Assembly: GCA_910589165.1 (NCBI GenBank)
Contig: CAJUSP010000003.1
Location: 57,947-107,725 of the forward strand
Reading direction: 5' to 3'
Length of the DNA: 49,779 nucleotides
Source: an uncultured Adlercreutzia sp.
GTDB lineage: Bacteria > Actinomycetota > Coriobacteriia > Coriobacteriales > Eggerthellaceae
Shown here: in pieces, positions 1 through 7,519 of the stretch
Position numbering within the stretch: position 1 is the first letter of the stretch
Layout: each line of letters opens with the position of its first letter
Notes under the pieces: model-generated
The model's input: the letters and a program-made list of their open reading frames with translations, nothing else
Told to the model about the DNA's origin: nothing
Databases searched by the model: none
Translations under genes and position numbers: made by a program

Positions 1-346
1 CGTCCAGGTAGTACCACTTTCCGCCGACCTTGCGCCAGCCCGTGGCCATGGCGCCGCTTCCGGGGTTGAGGTAGTACCAGCGGCCCGAGACCTTCCTCCA
101 GCCCTCGGCCATCGCCCCCGATCCGTCCAGGTAGTACCACTTTCCGCCGACCTTGCGCCAGCCCGTGGCCATGGCGCCCGACCCGTCGAGCCAGTACCAC
201 TTGCCGCCGACCCTGGCCCACCCCGTGGCCATGGCGCCGCTTCCGGGGTTGAGGTAGTACCACGCGCCCGAGACTTTCCTCCAGCCCATAGCAATCGAGC
301 CGTCAGTCTCAAAATAGCGCCAACCCCCATTCACAACTTGCCAGCC
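1..346 (-). repeat. Choline-binding-type repeats encoded in tandem, left edge
   Basis: The repeats are about 60-63 bp long and encode 20-21 residue units with the pattern GW..V.G.WYYL...G.MA.GW. Units are near-identical at DNA level: bases 1-55 recur at 124-178 without a mismatch that I can see. This indicates recent duplication or gene conversion. The array continues past the left edge. Confidence 0.85.
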
Positions 347-1516
347 CCTGCAATCGAGCATCGCGGCGCCATTCTTGTAGCAGTAGCCCCAAGGAGCACT
401 TGCTCGAGAGCGAATCACGATGTCAGCGCTATCAACGTTCGTAGTCACTCCTCCATCTCCCAGCGTCACGACCAGAGCCCCTAAGCCTCTTTCTTTCGCG
501 TACACCGCATTGAAATATCTGGCCCCGAGCTCATGGAGAGCCTGCAGCGTTTCAAGCGGTAGCCGTTCGTAGCGCCCCGTTTGCACCGCCACCGGTCGGC
601 CACCATCATCGCCAGATCGCATGACTGCCCTCAAGTAAGAAGGCGTGTTCGACCCCTCTAAGCCATGATGGCCCAGCTTGAGAAAATCTACGCCGCGTAA
701 AACTTGCGCCAGCTTAAACTCGTCGCCAAATCCGACTGTGCCCTCTGGGCTATCGTCTCTGTTGTTAATATCACCAGACAAGAAAGCGATACGCCCATTT
801 GAGCCAGTTACCTTTACGCCATAGGATAAATTGTTGGCATCTCTAACACGTATGGAATCATGGTCGATTTCAGCCGGCTCGTAGTTCATTATCTCAATAC
901 GAGCGCTACCAAGCATAAACGTAGGAGCACCAGAGTGGTTGTCGCCTATCGCACCATCCTCGTACTCAGGGTGGAGGTAGTGAACAAGCTGTGCTCCATA
1001 CGAGTCCGCCGCCTCGCACAATCGATCGTAAACATACAGATTATCCCAAAGACAGCCGGCTATCGTGATCATCGAGTCTGTGTAATACGGGGTATACACT
1101 CGCGGGGGCTGAAATTCCCTCAGCACATAGGGGGCAGTGCCAATATGGTCGCTATGAGGATGCGTTCCAATGTAGAACTCCAGATTCCCCTTTTCAACCC
1201 CAACAGAACGCATGTAATCAAGCAATTCATCTTCAATGCCATTTCCGCGTGTCACGCCGCTTCGCAAAGGGTATGTCCCGCTGCCGTCGGGATAACTTGA
1301 ATCTTCTCCAGAATCGACCATGCCAAAACGACCATCGCATTCGACAAGAATGGCGTCCATATTATTAAAGGGCATTATATGAATGCGAACCTCGCCCACG
1401 CTTTCGCAGGCTATTTCGTCGGCATGGGCCAAAAATGGACAGGAGAAAATAAACCCTGCCGCAAAAGCAAGCGCGCAAAGAAGACCCCACACGTTGCGAG
1501 CGTACGAAATTCTCAT
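1..1516 (-). CDS. Secreted metallo-beta-lactamase-fold protein with C-terminal choline-binding repeats (partial)
   Basis: This frame is open for 505 codons from an ATG at 1516 to the left edge, so the C-terminus is missing. The start is supported by GTGGAGG eight bases upstream. A signal peptide follows (hydrophobic core GLLCALAFAAGF, likely cleavage after AHA near residue 34). The central domain has the metallo-beta-lactamase metal motif THPHSDH and a later LKLGHHG motif, as in the extracellular ComEC/Rec2-type hydrolase domain. From about residue 390 the protein switches to about six units of GW(R/A)KV.G.WYYL...G.MATGW, the cell-wall/choline-binding repeat. The family fold suggests a phosphodiesterase or nuclease held at the wall by the repeats; the substrate is not visible. 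It lies downstream of the flippase gene on the same strand. Confidence 0.85.
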   Translation of the reverse strand, partial: MRISYARNVWGLLCALAFAAGFIFSCPFLAHADEIACESVGEVRIHIMPFNNMDAILVECDGRFGMVDSGEDSSYPDGSGTYPLRSGVTRGNGIEDELLDYMRSVGVEKGNLEFYIGTHPHSDHIGTAPYVLREFQPPRVYTPYYTDSMITIAGCLWDNLYVYDRLCEAADSYGAQLVHYLHPEYEDGAIGDNHSGAPTFMLGSARIEIMNYEPAEIDHDSIRVRDANNLSYGVKVTGSNGRIAFLSGDINNRDDSPEGTVGFGDEFKLAQVLRGVDFLKLGHHGLEGSNTPSYLRAVMRSGDDGGRPVAVQTGRYERLPLETLQALHELGARYFNAVYAKERGLGALVVTLGDGGVTTNVDSADIVIRSRASAPWGYCYKNGAAMLDCRGWQVVNGGWRYFETDGSIAMGWRKVSGAWYYLNPGSGAMATGWARVGGKWYWLDGSGAMATGWRKVGGKWYYLDGSGAMAEGWRKVSGRWYYLNPGSGAMATGWRKVGGKWYYLD

Positions 1517-1635
1517 ATCTCCAACCTCCACTTCGAAAGCCTTAGAGCAGCCAGGCAGGATCCCCTTACGCAAACACTCAAGAACCAGAAAGCGCTTGCG
1601 GCTTCTTCGTTCCGACGAACCACCGAGGGTTCACG

Positions 1636-2916
1636 CTAGTCGCAGGATCGAGTTTTTCCTCTCAGTCGCAGCACGAAAGACACACCCATGCACAGAGCGC
1701 CGACGGCACTGGCGACAATAGCCGTGAAACTCACACCGTTCATCCCCCACACCCGGATAAAGGGCACCATGACAGCAAGAGCCGCTATTAACGACGAAAG
1801 GTTGCCCAGGAAATTGCCCCGGAAATCGCGAACAGCAATCAGCAGATCATTCAGGAACCAAAGGTAAGCCGAAACAAGCGCAGCAACGATCATCGGGGTC
1901 AGCAAGTACGCGTATTGAGAGATCCCGTTTCCGAAAAACAATTCAAGGATAGGCGCGCCCAGCAACTCCAGAAGGACCGCACATACCACCCCGACCAAGG
2001 CGATCCCAATGGTCACACGGCCGAAAAGCTTCAGCAGTCCTCGCCGATCCCCTGCCGCAAAATAATCAGCGAAATAACCGATGAGCGGATAATAAATATA
2101 AGATGCACCGTTTTGAATGACCGCTACAGGAGCAGCAACCGACGAATAAATACCAAGGGCCGCCTCTCCGGCCTCGGAGAACAAAAACTGCCTCGGAATT
2201 GAAGCGGCAGCAGCGCACGCAAGCGCTCCCAGCACAAAAGGAAGACAGCGCAACAGCAGATAGCGCGTTTTCGCAAGCGTAATGCCGATCTTCAGTTTTT
2301 CGAACTTCTCCGATCGACCGAAGTCGTAGAAAACACCTATAGCGACTATAGTCAAGCACATAGCTGATAGCGTTATCTCCAGACTATTTGAGAGCGCGAA
2401 TACGCAGGAAAACACTGCCAGGGAAAGAACGCCCTGAAGGATCAGCGATATCCCGATGTAGTCCATGCGGCAATGTCGTTGTTCGCATGCATGGAATACA
2501 TCCAGCAGGAGAATGAGCGCCTTATAGAGTCCGTAAAGCATTATTGTAGGTAGCGACGCAAGGGGGCAAGTGGCTAGCGCATAGCCGAAACAGCCCACCA
2601 AAGCAATTCCATCTGTAATAATACGCAGAGTAAAATACTCGCCCACCGTGTTTTCGTGGTCTGTATCTGATATCTGATAGGTATACATTCTGTATTGAGC
2701 AATTGGAGCAAAAATACCGTACACAGACACCGCCAGGGAATACAGACCCGCGGCATCAAACCCACTCGCAATGCGAACTACCAAAACGGTAATAAGCCAC
2801 TGGGTTACCAGATTCGTCAGCGACCCGACGGTATTCCAGGCAACATTCTTTTTTACGGACAATGGCTTGACGCCGTTTTCCACAATGCCTTCTTTCTCGA
2901 AGTCAGCCGAGCGCAC
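1636..2916 (-). CDS. Polysaccharide/teichoic acid flippase (Wzx/TacF-like, MOP superfamily)
   Basis: This is a 426-residue, very hydrophobic protein with a short charged N-terminus and about 12 membrane segments. The N-terminal KKNVAWNTVGSLTNLVTQWL is the usual opening of Wzx/RfbX-type exporters. Such proteins flip undecaprenyl-linked repeat units across the membrane. The GTG start at 2916 has GAGGG a few bases upstream; an internal GTG after GI (about residue 12) is an alternative. It is transcribed divergently from the licD operon. In pneumococcus the flippase TacF sits next to licD genes and exports choline-bearing teichoic acid precursors, so context favours a TacF-like role. A second flippase lies at 25577-26986. 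Confidence 0.8.
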   Translation of the reverse strand: MRSADFEKEGIVENGVKPLSVKKNVAWNTVGSLTNLVTQWLITVLVVRIASGFDAAGLYSLAVSVYGIFAPIAQYRMYTYQISDTDHENTVGEYFTLRIITDGIALVGCFGYALATCPLASLPTIMLYGLYKALILLLDVFHACEQRHCRMDYIGISLILQGVLSLAVFSCVFALSNSLEITLSAMCLTIVAIGVFYDFGRSEKFEKLKIGITLAKTRYLLLRCLPFVLGALACAAAASIPRQFLFSEAGEAALGIYSSVAAPVAVIQNGASYIYYPLIGYFADYFAAGDRRGLLKLFGRVTIGIALVGVVCAVLLELLGAPILELFFGNGISQYAYLLTPMIVAALVSAYLWFLNDLLIAVRDFRGNFLGNLSSLIAALAVMVPFIRVWGMNGVSFTAIVASAVGALCMGVSFVLRLRGKTRSCD

Positions 2917-2960
2917 ACAACCCTCAGATGCTCTTTCTAGTAAAATCCATTGTATGCGCT

Positions 2961-2968
2961 ATTATAAT
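2961..2968. promoter_or_regulatory. Palindromic -10 element between divergent flippase and licD genes
   Basis: ATTATAAT is its own reverse complement, so a perfect TATAAT -10 box is present on both strands, at 2963-2968 (+) and 2966-2961 (-). It lies between the GTG at 2916 (-) and the ATG at 3032 (+). No good -35 box is visible on either side at 16-18 bp, so activity would depend on other contacts or an activator. Confidence 0.4.
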
Positions 2969-3031
2969 GCCCATTGCGCCAACCACACTATGCGCAAACC
3001 ACTCACAGATCGACGGCAGGAGCCATTGTCC

Positions 3032-3829
3032 ATGGAACCACTCACTAGCGACGAGATGAAGCAGATCGAGCTTGACATCATGAGCGAAATCGACCGTATA
3101 TGCCGGGAGCATAATCTTCGCTACTTTCTCGCCTATGGCACGCTGCTAGGCGCAGTAAGGCACGACGGGTTCATACCATGGGACGACGATATGGATATCG
3201 TGATGCCGCGTGACGACTACGAAACGCTTTTGGCTCATTTCGACGAATGGAAACAGGCCGAGCATATCGAGGTAAGTTCCTACCGTAAAGGAAACTCCAT
3301 CCACCCTTTCACGAAAATTGTCGATTCAACCACCTTGGTCAGCGAACGATTCCTAAAGCCCGAGTATAAGACGGGGGTATGGGTTGACATATTCCCCCTC
3401 GACCATGTCCCGGCCAACAAAAAGAAGGTTTTTCGGCGCAAGAGCCAGCTGAGCTTTTTCCGAGCGCTTAGCATTTCGGATCCCTCTGACGGAGTAACGC
3501 CGCTTGCGAGGTTCGCAAAGCGGGTGCTCGTGCCGCTCTCCGGTCGGATCGACCCCATCAAACTAGCTCGCAAGACCGACGAAAACGCTCGGTTCTGCGA
3601 GAAGTCGGACGAAAAAGCCTTCATGGTCGTTGCCTCCTCTGCCGCAAATCCCCTGATGGTTTTCCCCGAAGCATGGTTCGATCCTATCGAAATGAATTTT
3701 GAGGATCGGTCGTTTCTAGCCCCAGCTGGTTGGCGGGAATTTCTGGAACTCGTTTACGGCGACTGGAAATCCCTCCCTCCCGAAAACGAACGGCCGCAGC
3801 ACGTCACCGAGGCTTACCGTCTCGTCTAG
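3032..3829 (+). CDS. LicD family phosphotransferase (first copy)
   Basis: This 265-residue protein opens with the LicD core: an N-terminal helix (DEMKQIELDIMSEIDRICRE), then YFLAYGTLLGAVRHDGFIPW and the acidic DDDMDIVMPR motif. LicD enzymes move phosphocholine, or related phosphoamino-alcohols and polyol phosphates, from CDP-activated donors to sugars of wall polymers on the cytoplasmic side. The ATG at 3032 is chosen because AGGAG lies nine bases upstream and the family N-terminus begins there; the frame is open further upstream to 2771, but that part overlaps the divergent flippase gene. It heads a plus-strand operon with a GT2 and a second LicD. Confidence 0.88.
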   Translation: MEPLTSDEMKQIELDIMSEIDRICREHNLRYFLAYGTLLGAVRHDGFIPWDDDMDIVMPRDDYETLLAHFDEWKQAEHIEVSSYRKGNSIHPFTKIVDSTTLVSERFLKPEYKTGVWVDIFPLDHVPANKKKVFRRKSQLSFFRALSISDPSDGVTPLARFAKRVLVPLSGRIDPIKLARKTDENARFCEKSDEKAFMVVASSAANPLMVFPEAWFDPIEMNFEDRSFLAPAGWREFLELVYGDWKSLPPENERPQHVTEAYRLV

Positions 3830-3847
3830 CCTCAAAGGAAGACAACT

Positions 3848-4726
3848 ATGGAACGACTATGCGTTTTCACCGCCACTTACAATCGTGCCTACTGCATAAA
3901 AGACCTCTATGCCAGCCTCACGAATCAGACTAACGGTGACTTTTACTGGCTGGTCGTGGATGATGGTTCCACAGATGACACTAGTGAACTCATCTCAGAA
4001 CTGCAGGCACAGGGAAAGATTAGGATCGAGTACCTTAGGCAGGAAAACGGGGGGAAGCAGCGTGCCCACAATACAGGAGTGGACGCATGCGCATCGCCGC
4101 TCTTCTTTTGCGTCGACTCAGACGACACACTTACGCCAAACGCCATTGAGCTGATCCTGAATCGATGGGACGCCGTCGGCGACGATGCGAGAATTGCAGG
4201 AATCGTAGGGCTCGATGGCGCAACGAGCACAAAACCCATCGGCAACTCGATGCCTCGCGATAATTACACAACCACACTGTGGGATCTTCAGTACAACGAA
4301 CACCATATCGGGGACGTGGCCCTTATCTATCGGACGAGCATCCTTAAAGATTACCCGTTCCACGTTCACCCGGACGAGAAGTTCATTGCCGAAACATACG
4401 TTTACAATCAGATAGACCAGAGCTACCTGCTCAACGTGTTGGACGAAATCCTCATTGTTTGTCAGTACCGCCCCGACGGGTACACTCAAAACGCTCGCAA
4501 AATCACACGCGAAAACCCCCATGGGTACATGAGGCTTAAGCGCATGCAGATTCAATATGCCGACAGTTATTTGCTCAAATTCAAAAGTACCGTGCTCTAC
4601 CTTGTCGGCTGCATCTTTGCGGGCCAAGGCATCCGATCCGGCATAAAAGATGCTCCGTCTCGCGTTCTGGCCACCTTGGCCGCACCCTTGGCCCTTATCC
4701 TTGCGCAAACAGAATTTCGTAAATAG
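3848..4726 (+). CDS. Glycosyltransferase family 2
   Basis: This 292-residue protein has a GT-A fold N-terminus: CVFTATYNRA, then VVDDGSTDDT for nucleotide-sugar binding, ENGGKQRAHNTGV, and DSDD as the metal-binding DXD site. A C-terminal hydrophobic stretch suggests membrane association. It should add one sugar to a lipid-linked precursor in the cytoplasm. AAAGGAAG precedes the ATG at 3848 by about eight bases, and the gene starts 18 bp after the first licD stop. Its position between two licD genes suggests that it adds the sugar that LicD then decorates; donor and acceptor cannot be read from sequence. Confidence 0.85.
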   Translation: MERLCVFTATYNRAYCIKDLYASLTNQTNGDFYWLVVDDGSTDDTSELISELQAQGKIRIEYLRQENGGKQRAHNTGVDACASPLFFCVDSDDTLTPNAIELILNRWDAVGDDARIAGIVGLDGATSTKPIGNSMPRDNYTTTLWDLQYNEHHIGDVALIYRTSILKDYPFHVHPDEKFIAETYVYNQIDQSYLLNVLDEILIVCQYRPDGYTQNARKITRENPHGYMRLKRMQIQYADSYLLKFKSTVLYLVGCIFAGQGIRSGIKDAPSRVLATLAAPLALILAQTEFRK

Positions 4727-4779
4727 GGCCGCATCGTTTTCTACAAACTCACTGCCCGAGAGCACGACCCCCTACCATT

Positions 4780-4787
4780 AAGAGGTG
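4780..4787 (+). promoter_or_regulatory. Strong Shine-Dalgarno without a normal start codon (second licD)
   Basis: TAAGAGGTGAT (from 4779) is close to the full anti-Shine-Dalgarno complement TAAGGAGGTGAT. In the licD frame the codons after it are ATT (4790) and ACG (4793). ACG is seven bases beyond GAGG, the ideal distance. No ATG, GTG or TTG exists in this frame between the stop at 4724 and ATG 4970. Confidence 0.6.
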
Positions 4788-4792
4788 ATATT

Positions 4793-5617
4793 ACGCAGTA
4801 CGACTCGCAAGAATTAAGGCGTCTCCAGCAAGCGGAGCTAGAAATACTCGACGCGATTGATGCGCTGTGCCGGCGTGAGGGAATCACCTACTTTTTAGAC
4901 GGTGGTTCTGTTCTGGGCGCCCTACGCCACGAAGGCTTTATTCCCTGGGATGATGATATTGACCTAGGGATGCCGCGTCCCGACTACGACCGCTTTATAG
5001 AGGTTGCAAGAACGTCTCTTCCAGACGATCTCACCCTCGCTCTTCCAGGCGAAACACCTAACTATGCACCTATGTTTGCGAAAGTCATGCGCAAAGGAAC
5101 GAAATTCCTGACGGAGGAGACATTAGAAGCAGGTTTCGACCAGGGAATTTTTGTCGATATCTTCCCTTATGACGACCTGAGCCCCAATGAAAAAATCGCA
5201 CGCTCGCAGCTTCGTCGGGCTCGGTTTTGGCAATCGGCTTCATATCTCTATCATGCAAAATCGGTCCACGTACCCCATCGCGGCATCGTGGGCAGCATCG
5301 AAAGCGCGGCCTGCAAAGGCTGTCATTACGCACTGCGCTTGCTTCTGAACGAAGAGAAGCTCCACGCACGCTTCAATGAAAGTCTAGACACTGACACAGA
5401 GGGGACGACTCGATGTGCCACCCTAGCTTGGGCGCAGTCAGAGGGATACAATACGGACGACATGCTGCCGACACGCCTAGAGTCATTCGAGGGCAGGGAA
5501 CTGCCCGTCCCGGGCAATGCGGAAGCCTACCTCACGCGCACCTATGGTTCGAACTGGAGATCCCTGCCTCCCATAGACCAAAGACAGAACCACGCCCCCA
5601 TTGAACTAGCCTTTTGA
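4793..5617 (+). CDS. LicD family phosphotransferase (second copy), apparent non-canonical start codon
   Basis: The LicD core is complete only if translation starts upstream of the first available ATG (4970): residues read from 4793 give QYDSQELRRLQQAELEILD, then YFLDGGSVLGALRHEGF and the acidic IPWDDDIDLGMPRPDYDRF motif, and the frame ends at 5617 (about 274 residues, normal for LicD). A start at 4970 would remove the catalytic acidic motif. I therefore place the start at ACG 4793, with ATT 4790 as the alternative. Either this cell uses a rare start codon, or an ATG to ACG change has weakened or silenced the gene. Two LicD copies next to each other resemble licD1/licD2 of pneumococcus, which decorate two different sugars. 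Confidence 0.72.
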   Translation, partial: TQYDSQELRRLQQAELEILDAIDALCRREGITYFLDGGSVLGALRHEGFIPWDDDIDLGMPRPDYDRFIEVARTSLPDDLTLALPGETPNYAPMFAKVMRKGTKFLTEETLEAGFDQGIFVDIFPYDDLSPNEKIARSQLRRARFWQSASYLYHAKSVHVPHRGIVGSIESAACKGCHYALRLLLNEEKLHARFNESLDTDTEGTTRCATLAWAQSEGYNTDDMLPTRLESFEGRELPVPGNAEAYLTRTYGSNWRSLPPIDQRQNHAPIELAF

Positions 5618-5663
5618 GAGCACGACGACCAGGATCAGCGCACGGCGGAAGGAGCCGAACACG

Positions 5664-7490
5664 ATGCAAGCAATCATTCTAGCGGCCGGAATGGGCAAAC
5701 GCCTCAAGGCGCTTACAGCCCACAATACCAAATGCATGATCGAAGTAAACGGCATTACCCTCATTGAGCGCACATTGTCGCAGCTTGACACCCTCGGCCT
5801 CAACCGCATCATCATTGTCGCCGGCTACGAGGGGGACAAGCTCAAAACTTTTGTTGGCGACCTGAACGTTCTGACGCCGATCGAGTACGTCGACAATCCC
5901 GACTACGACAAAACCAACAACATCTATTCCCTTTCGCTTGCGAAAGACTACCTACTTGAGGACGACACCCTTCTCCTCGAGTCTGACATAATCTTCGAGG
6001 ACGGTGTGCTGGAGTCGCTCCTCGAAGACTCGCGCCCGACGCTGGCCCTGGTGGACAAATACGAGAGCTGGATGGACGGTACGGTCGTCAAGCTCGACAG
6101 CGAGGACAACATCACCGCGTTCATCCCCGGTAAACAATTTCAATTCTCGGACATTCCATCATATTATAAGACAGTTAATATCTATAAATTCTCACAGGAG
6201 TTTTCTCGAACCCACTACGTCCCCTTTCTTGATGCATACTCCAAGGCCCTCGGCAACAACGAGTATTACGAGCAAGTGCTGCGCGTTATAACGCTGCTAG
6301 ACGACTCCACCGTTAAGGCGAAGAGACTCGAGGGGCAACGTTGGTATGAAATCGATGACCTGCAGGATCTCGACATAGCTGAAACCATTTTCGCGAAAGA
6401 TGCCCCCGCGAAACTACAAGCCATGTACTCGCGCTACGGGGGGTACTGGCGCTACCCCAAGCTGATCGATTTCTGCTACCTTGTTAATCCATACTATCCG
6501 CCTCAGCGCCTTCTCGATGAAATGAAAGCCAACTTTGAAACCCTCCTCTGTCAATATCCCTCTGGCTTGCGCGTCAACTCTCTCTTGGCAGGTAAAACCT
6601 TTGGTGTCGACCAGAACCATATCGTTGTTGGGAACGGAGCCGCGGAATTAATCAAAGAGCTCATGGGGGGCTTTTCTGGAAAGGTTGGGTCTATCAAGCC
6701 AACATTCGAAGAGTACCCCAATCGACTCCCCGAAGAACGCTACTTGAGCTTCATTCCCGACAACGAAGACCTTCGATACTCAGCGCAAGATATAATGACA
6801 TTCTTCGATGACTCCGGAATCGAGGCTCTGGTTCTTATAAACCCCGACAATCCGACTGGCAACTACCTGCCCAAACCCGGCTGTCTTAAGTTGGCTCAAT
6901 GGTGCCTCGAGCGCAACATTGCCTTCATCTTGGACGAGAGCTTTGTTGACTTTGCCGATGACCCAGATGTCTCGATGATTCATGACGAGATTCTCGAGCG
7001 ATATAAAAACCTTATTGTTGTGAAAAGCATATCCAAATCACATGGCGTACCGGGGGCACGACTAGGCGTACTCGCCTCTGCCAATCATGCTCTTATCGAC
7101 TCGCTGAAGAAGTCGATGGCCATTTGGAATATCAACTCATTCGGTGAATTCTATCTTCAGATCGCGGAGAAGTATAAGGCCGATTACCAGGAGGCTCTCG
7201 AGCGCCTTCGCCGCGAACGCGTAAGACTCATCGACGGAATCAACGCCATCGCAGGCCTTCGCGCACTTCCCTCGCAGGCCAACTACCTACTCGTTAAACT
7301 AAGCGGCAGCGTGCCAGCCCGTGACCTCGCCGCAAAATTGCTCAACGACCACAACATTTTAATCAAGGATCTCACCCCGAAAGAGCCTTTCGACGACGGC
7401 AATTACATACGAGTGGCAATTCGCGACAGCTCAGACAACGACAAACTTCTCCTGGCGCTTAAGGAAGCATTAACGGAGTTGAACGGATAA
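5664..7490 (+). CDS. Bifunctional LicC-like nucleotidyltransferase / PLP-dependent HisC-CobD-type enzyme
   Basis: This 608-residue fusion has two clear halves. Residues 1-235 are a LicC/RfbA-type nucleotidyltransferase: AAGMGKRLKAL near residue 7, then K and the EVNG motif, and an ESD metal-site motif near residue 111. Residues 245-605 are a fold-type I PLP enzyme of the HisC/CobD class, with NPDNPTGN near residue 393, DES(F), and the Schiff-base lysine K458 in SISKSHGVPG. LicC-type domains make CDP-choline or CDP-ethanolamine-like donors. CobD-type relatives decarboxylate O-phosphothreonine or O-phosphoserine, HisC-type ones transaminate. A decarboxylase would let one polypeptide make and activate phosphoethanolamine; this is inference. 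GGAAGGAG sits seven bases before the ATG. Confidence 0.82.
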   Translation: MQAIILAAGMGKRLKALTAHNTKCMIEVNGITLIERTLSQLDTLGLNRIIIVAGYEGDKLKTFVGDLNVLTPIEYVDNPDYDKTNNIYSLSLAKDYLLEDDTLLLESDIIFEDGVLESLLEDSRPTLALVDKYESWMDGTVVKLDSEDNITAFIPGKQFQFSDIPSYYKTVNIYKFSQEFSRTHYVPFLDAYSKALGNNEYYEQVLRVITLLDDSTVKAKRLEGQRWYEIDDLQDLDIAETIFAKDAPAKLQAMYSRYGGYWRYPKLIDFCYLVNPYYPPQRLLDEMKANFETLLCQYPSGLRVNSLLAGKTFGVDQNHIVVGNGAAELIKELMGGFSGKVGSIKPTFEEYPNRLPEERYLSFIPDNEDLRYSAQDIMTFFDDSGIEALVLINPDNPTGNYLPKPGCLKLAQWCLERNIAFILDESFVDFADDPDVSMIHDEILERYKNLIVVKSISKSHGVPGARLGVLASANHALIDSLKKSMAIWNINSFGEFYLQIAEKYKADYQEALERLRRERVRLIDGINAIAGLRALPSQANYLLVKLSGSVPARDLAAKLLNDHNILIKDLTPKEPFDDGNYIRVAIRDSSDNDKLLLALKEALTELNG

Positions 7491-7519
7491 CAGCTTCATA
7501 GCAAAGGAGATAAATCACC

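Noticed and set aside
1..346. Regular 60-bp repeats that could suggest a CRISPR array or satellite
   Set aside because: They stay in frame and encode GW-type wall-binding units; there are no unique spacers of constant length.
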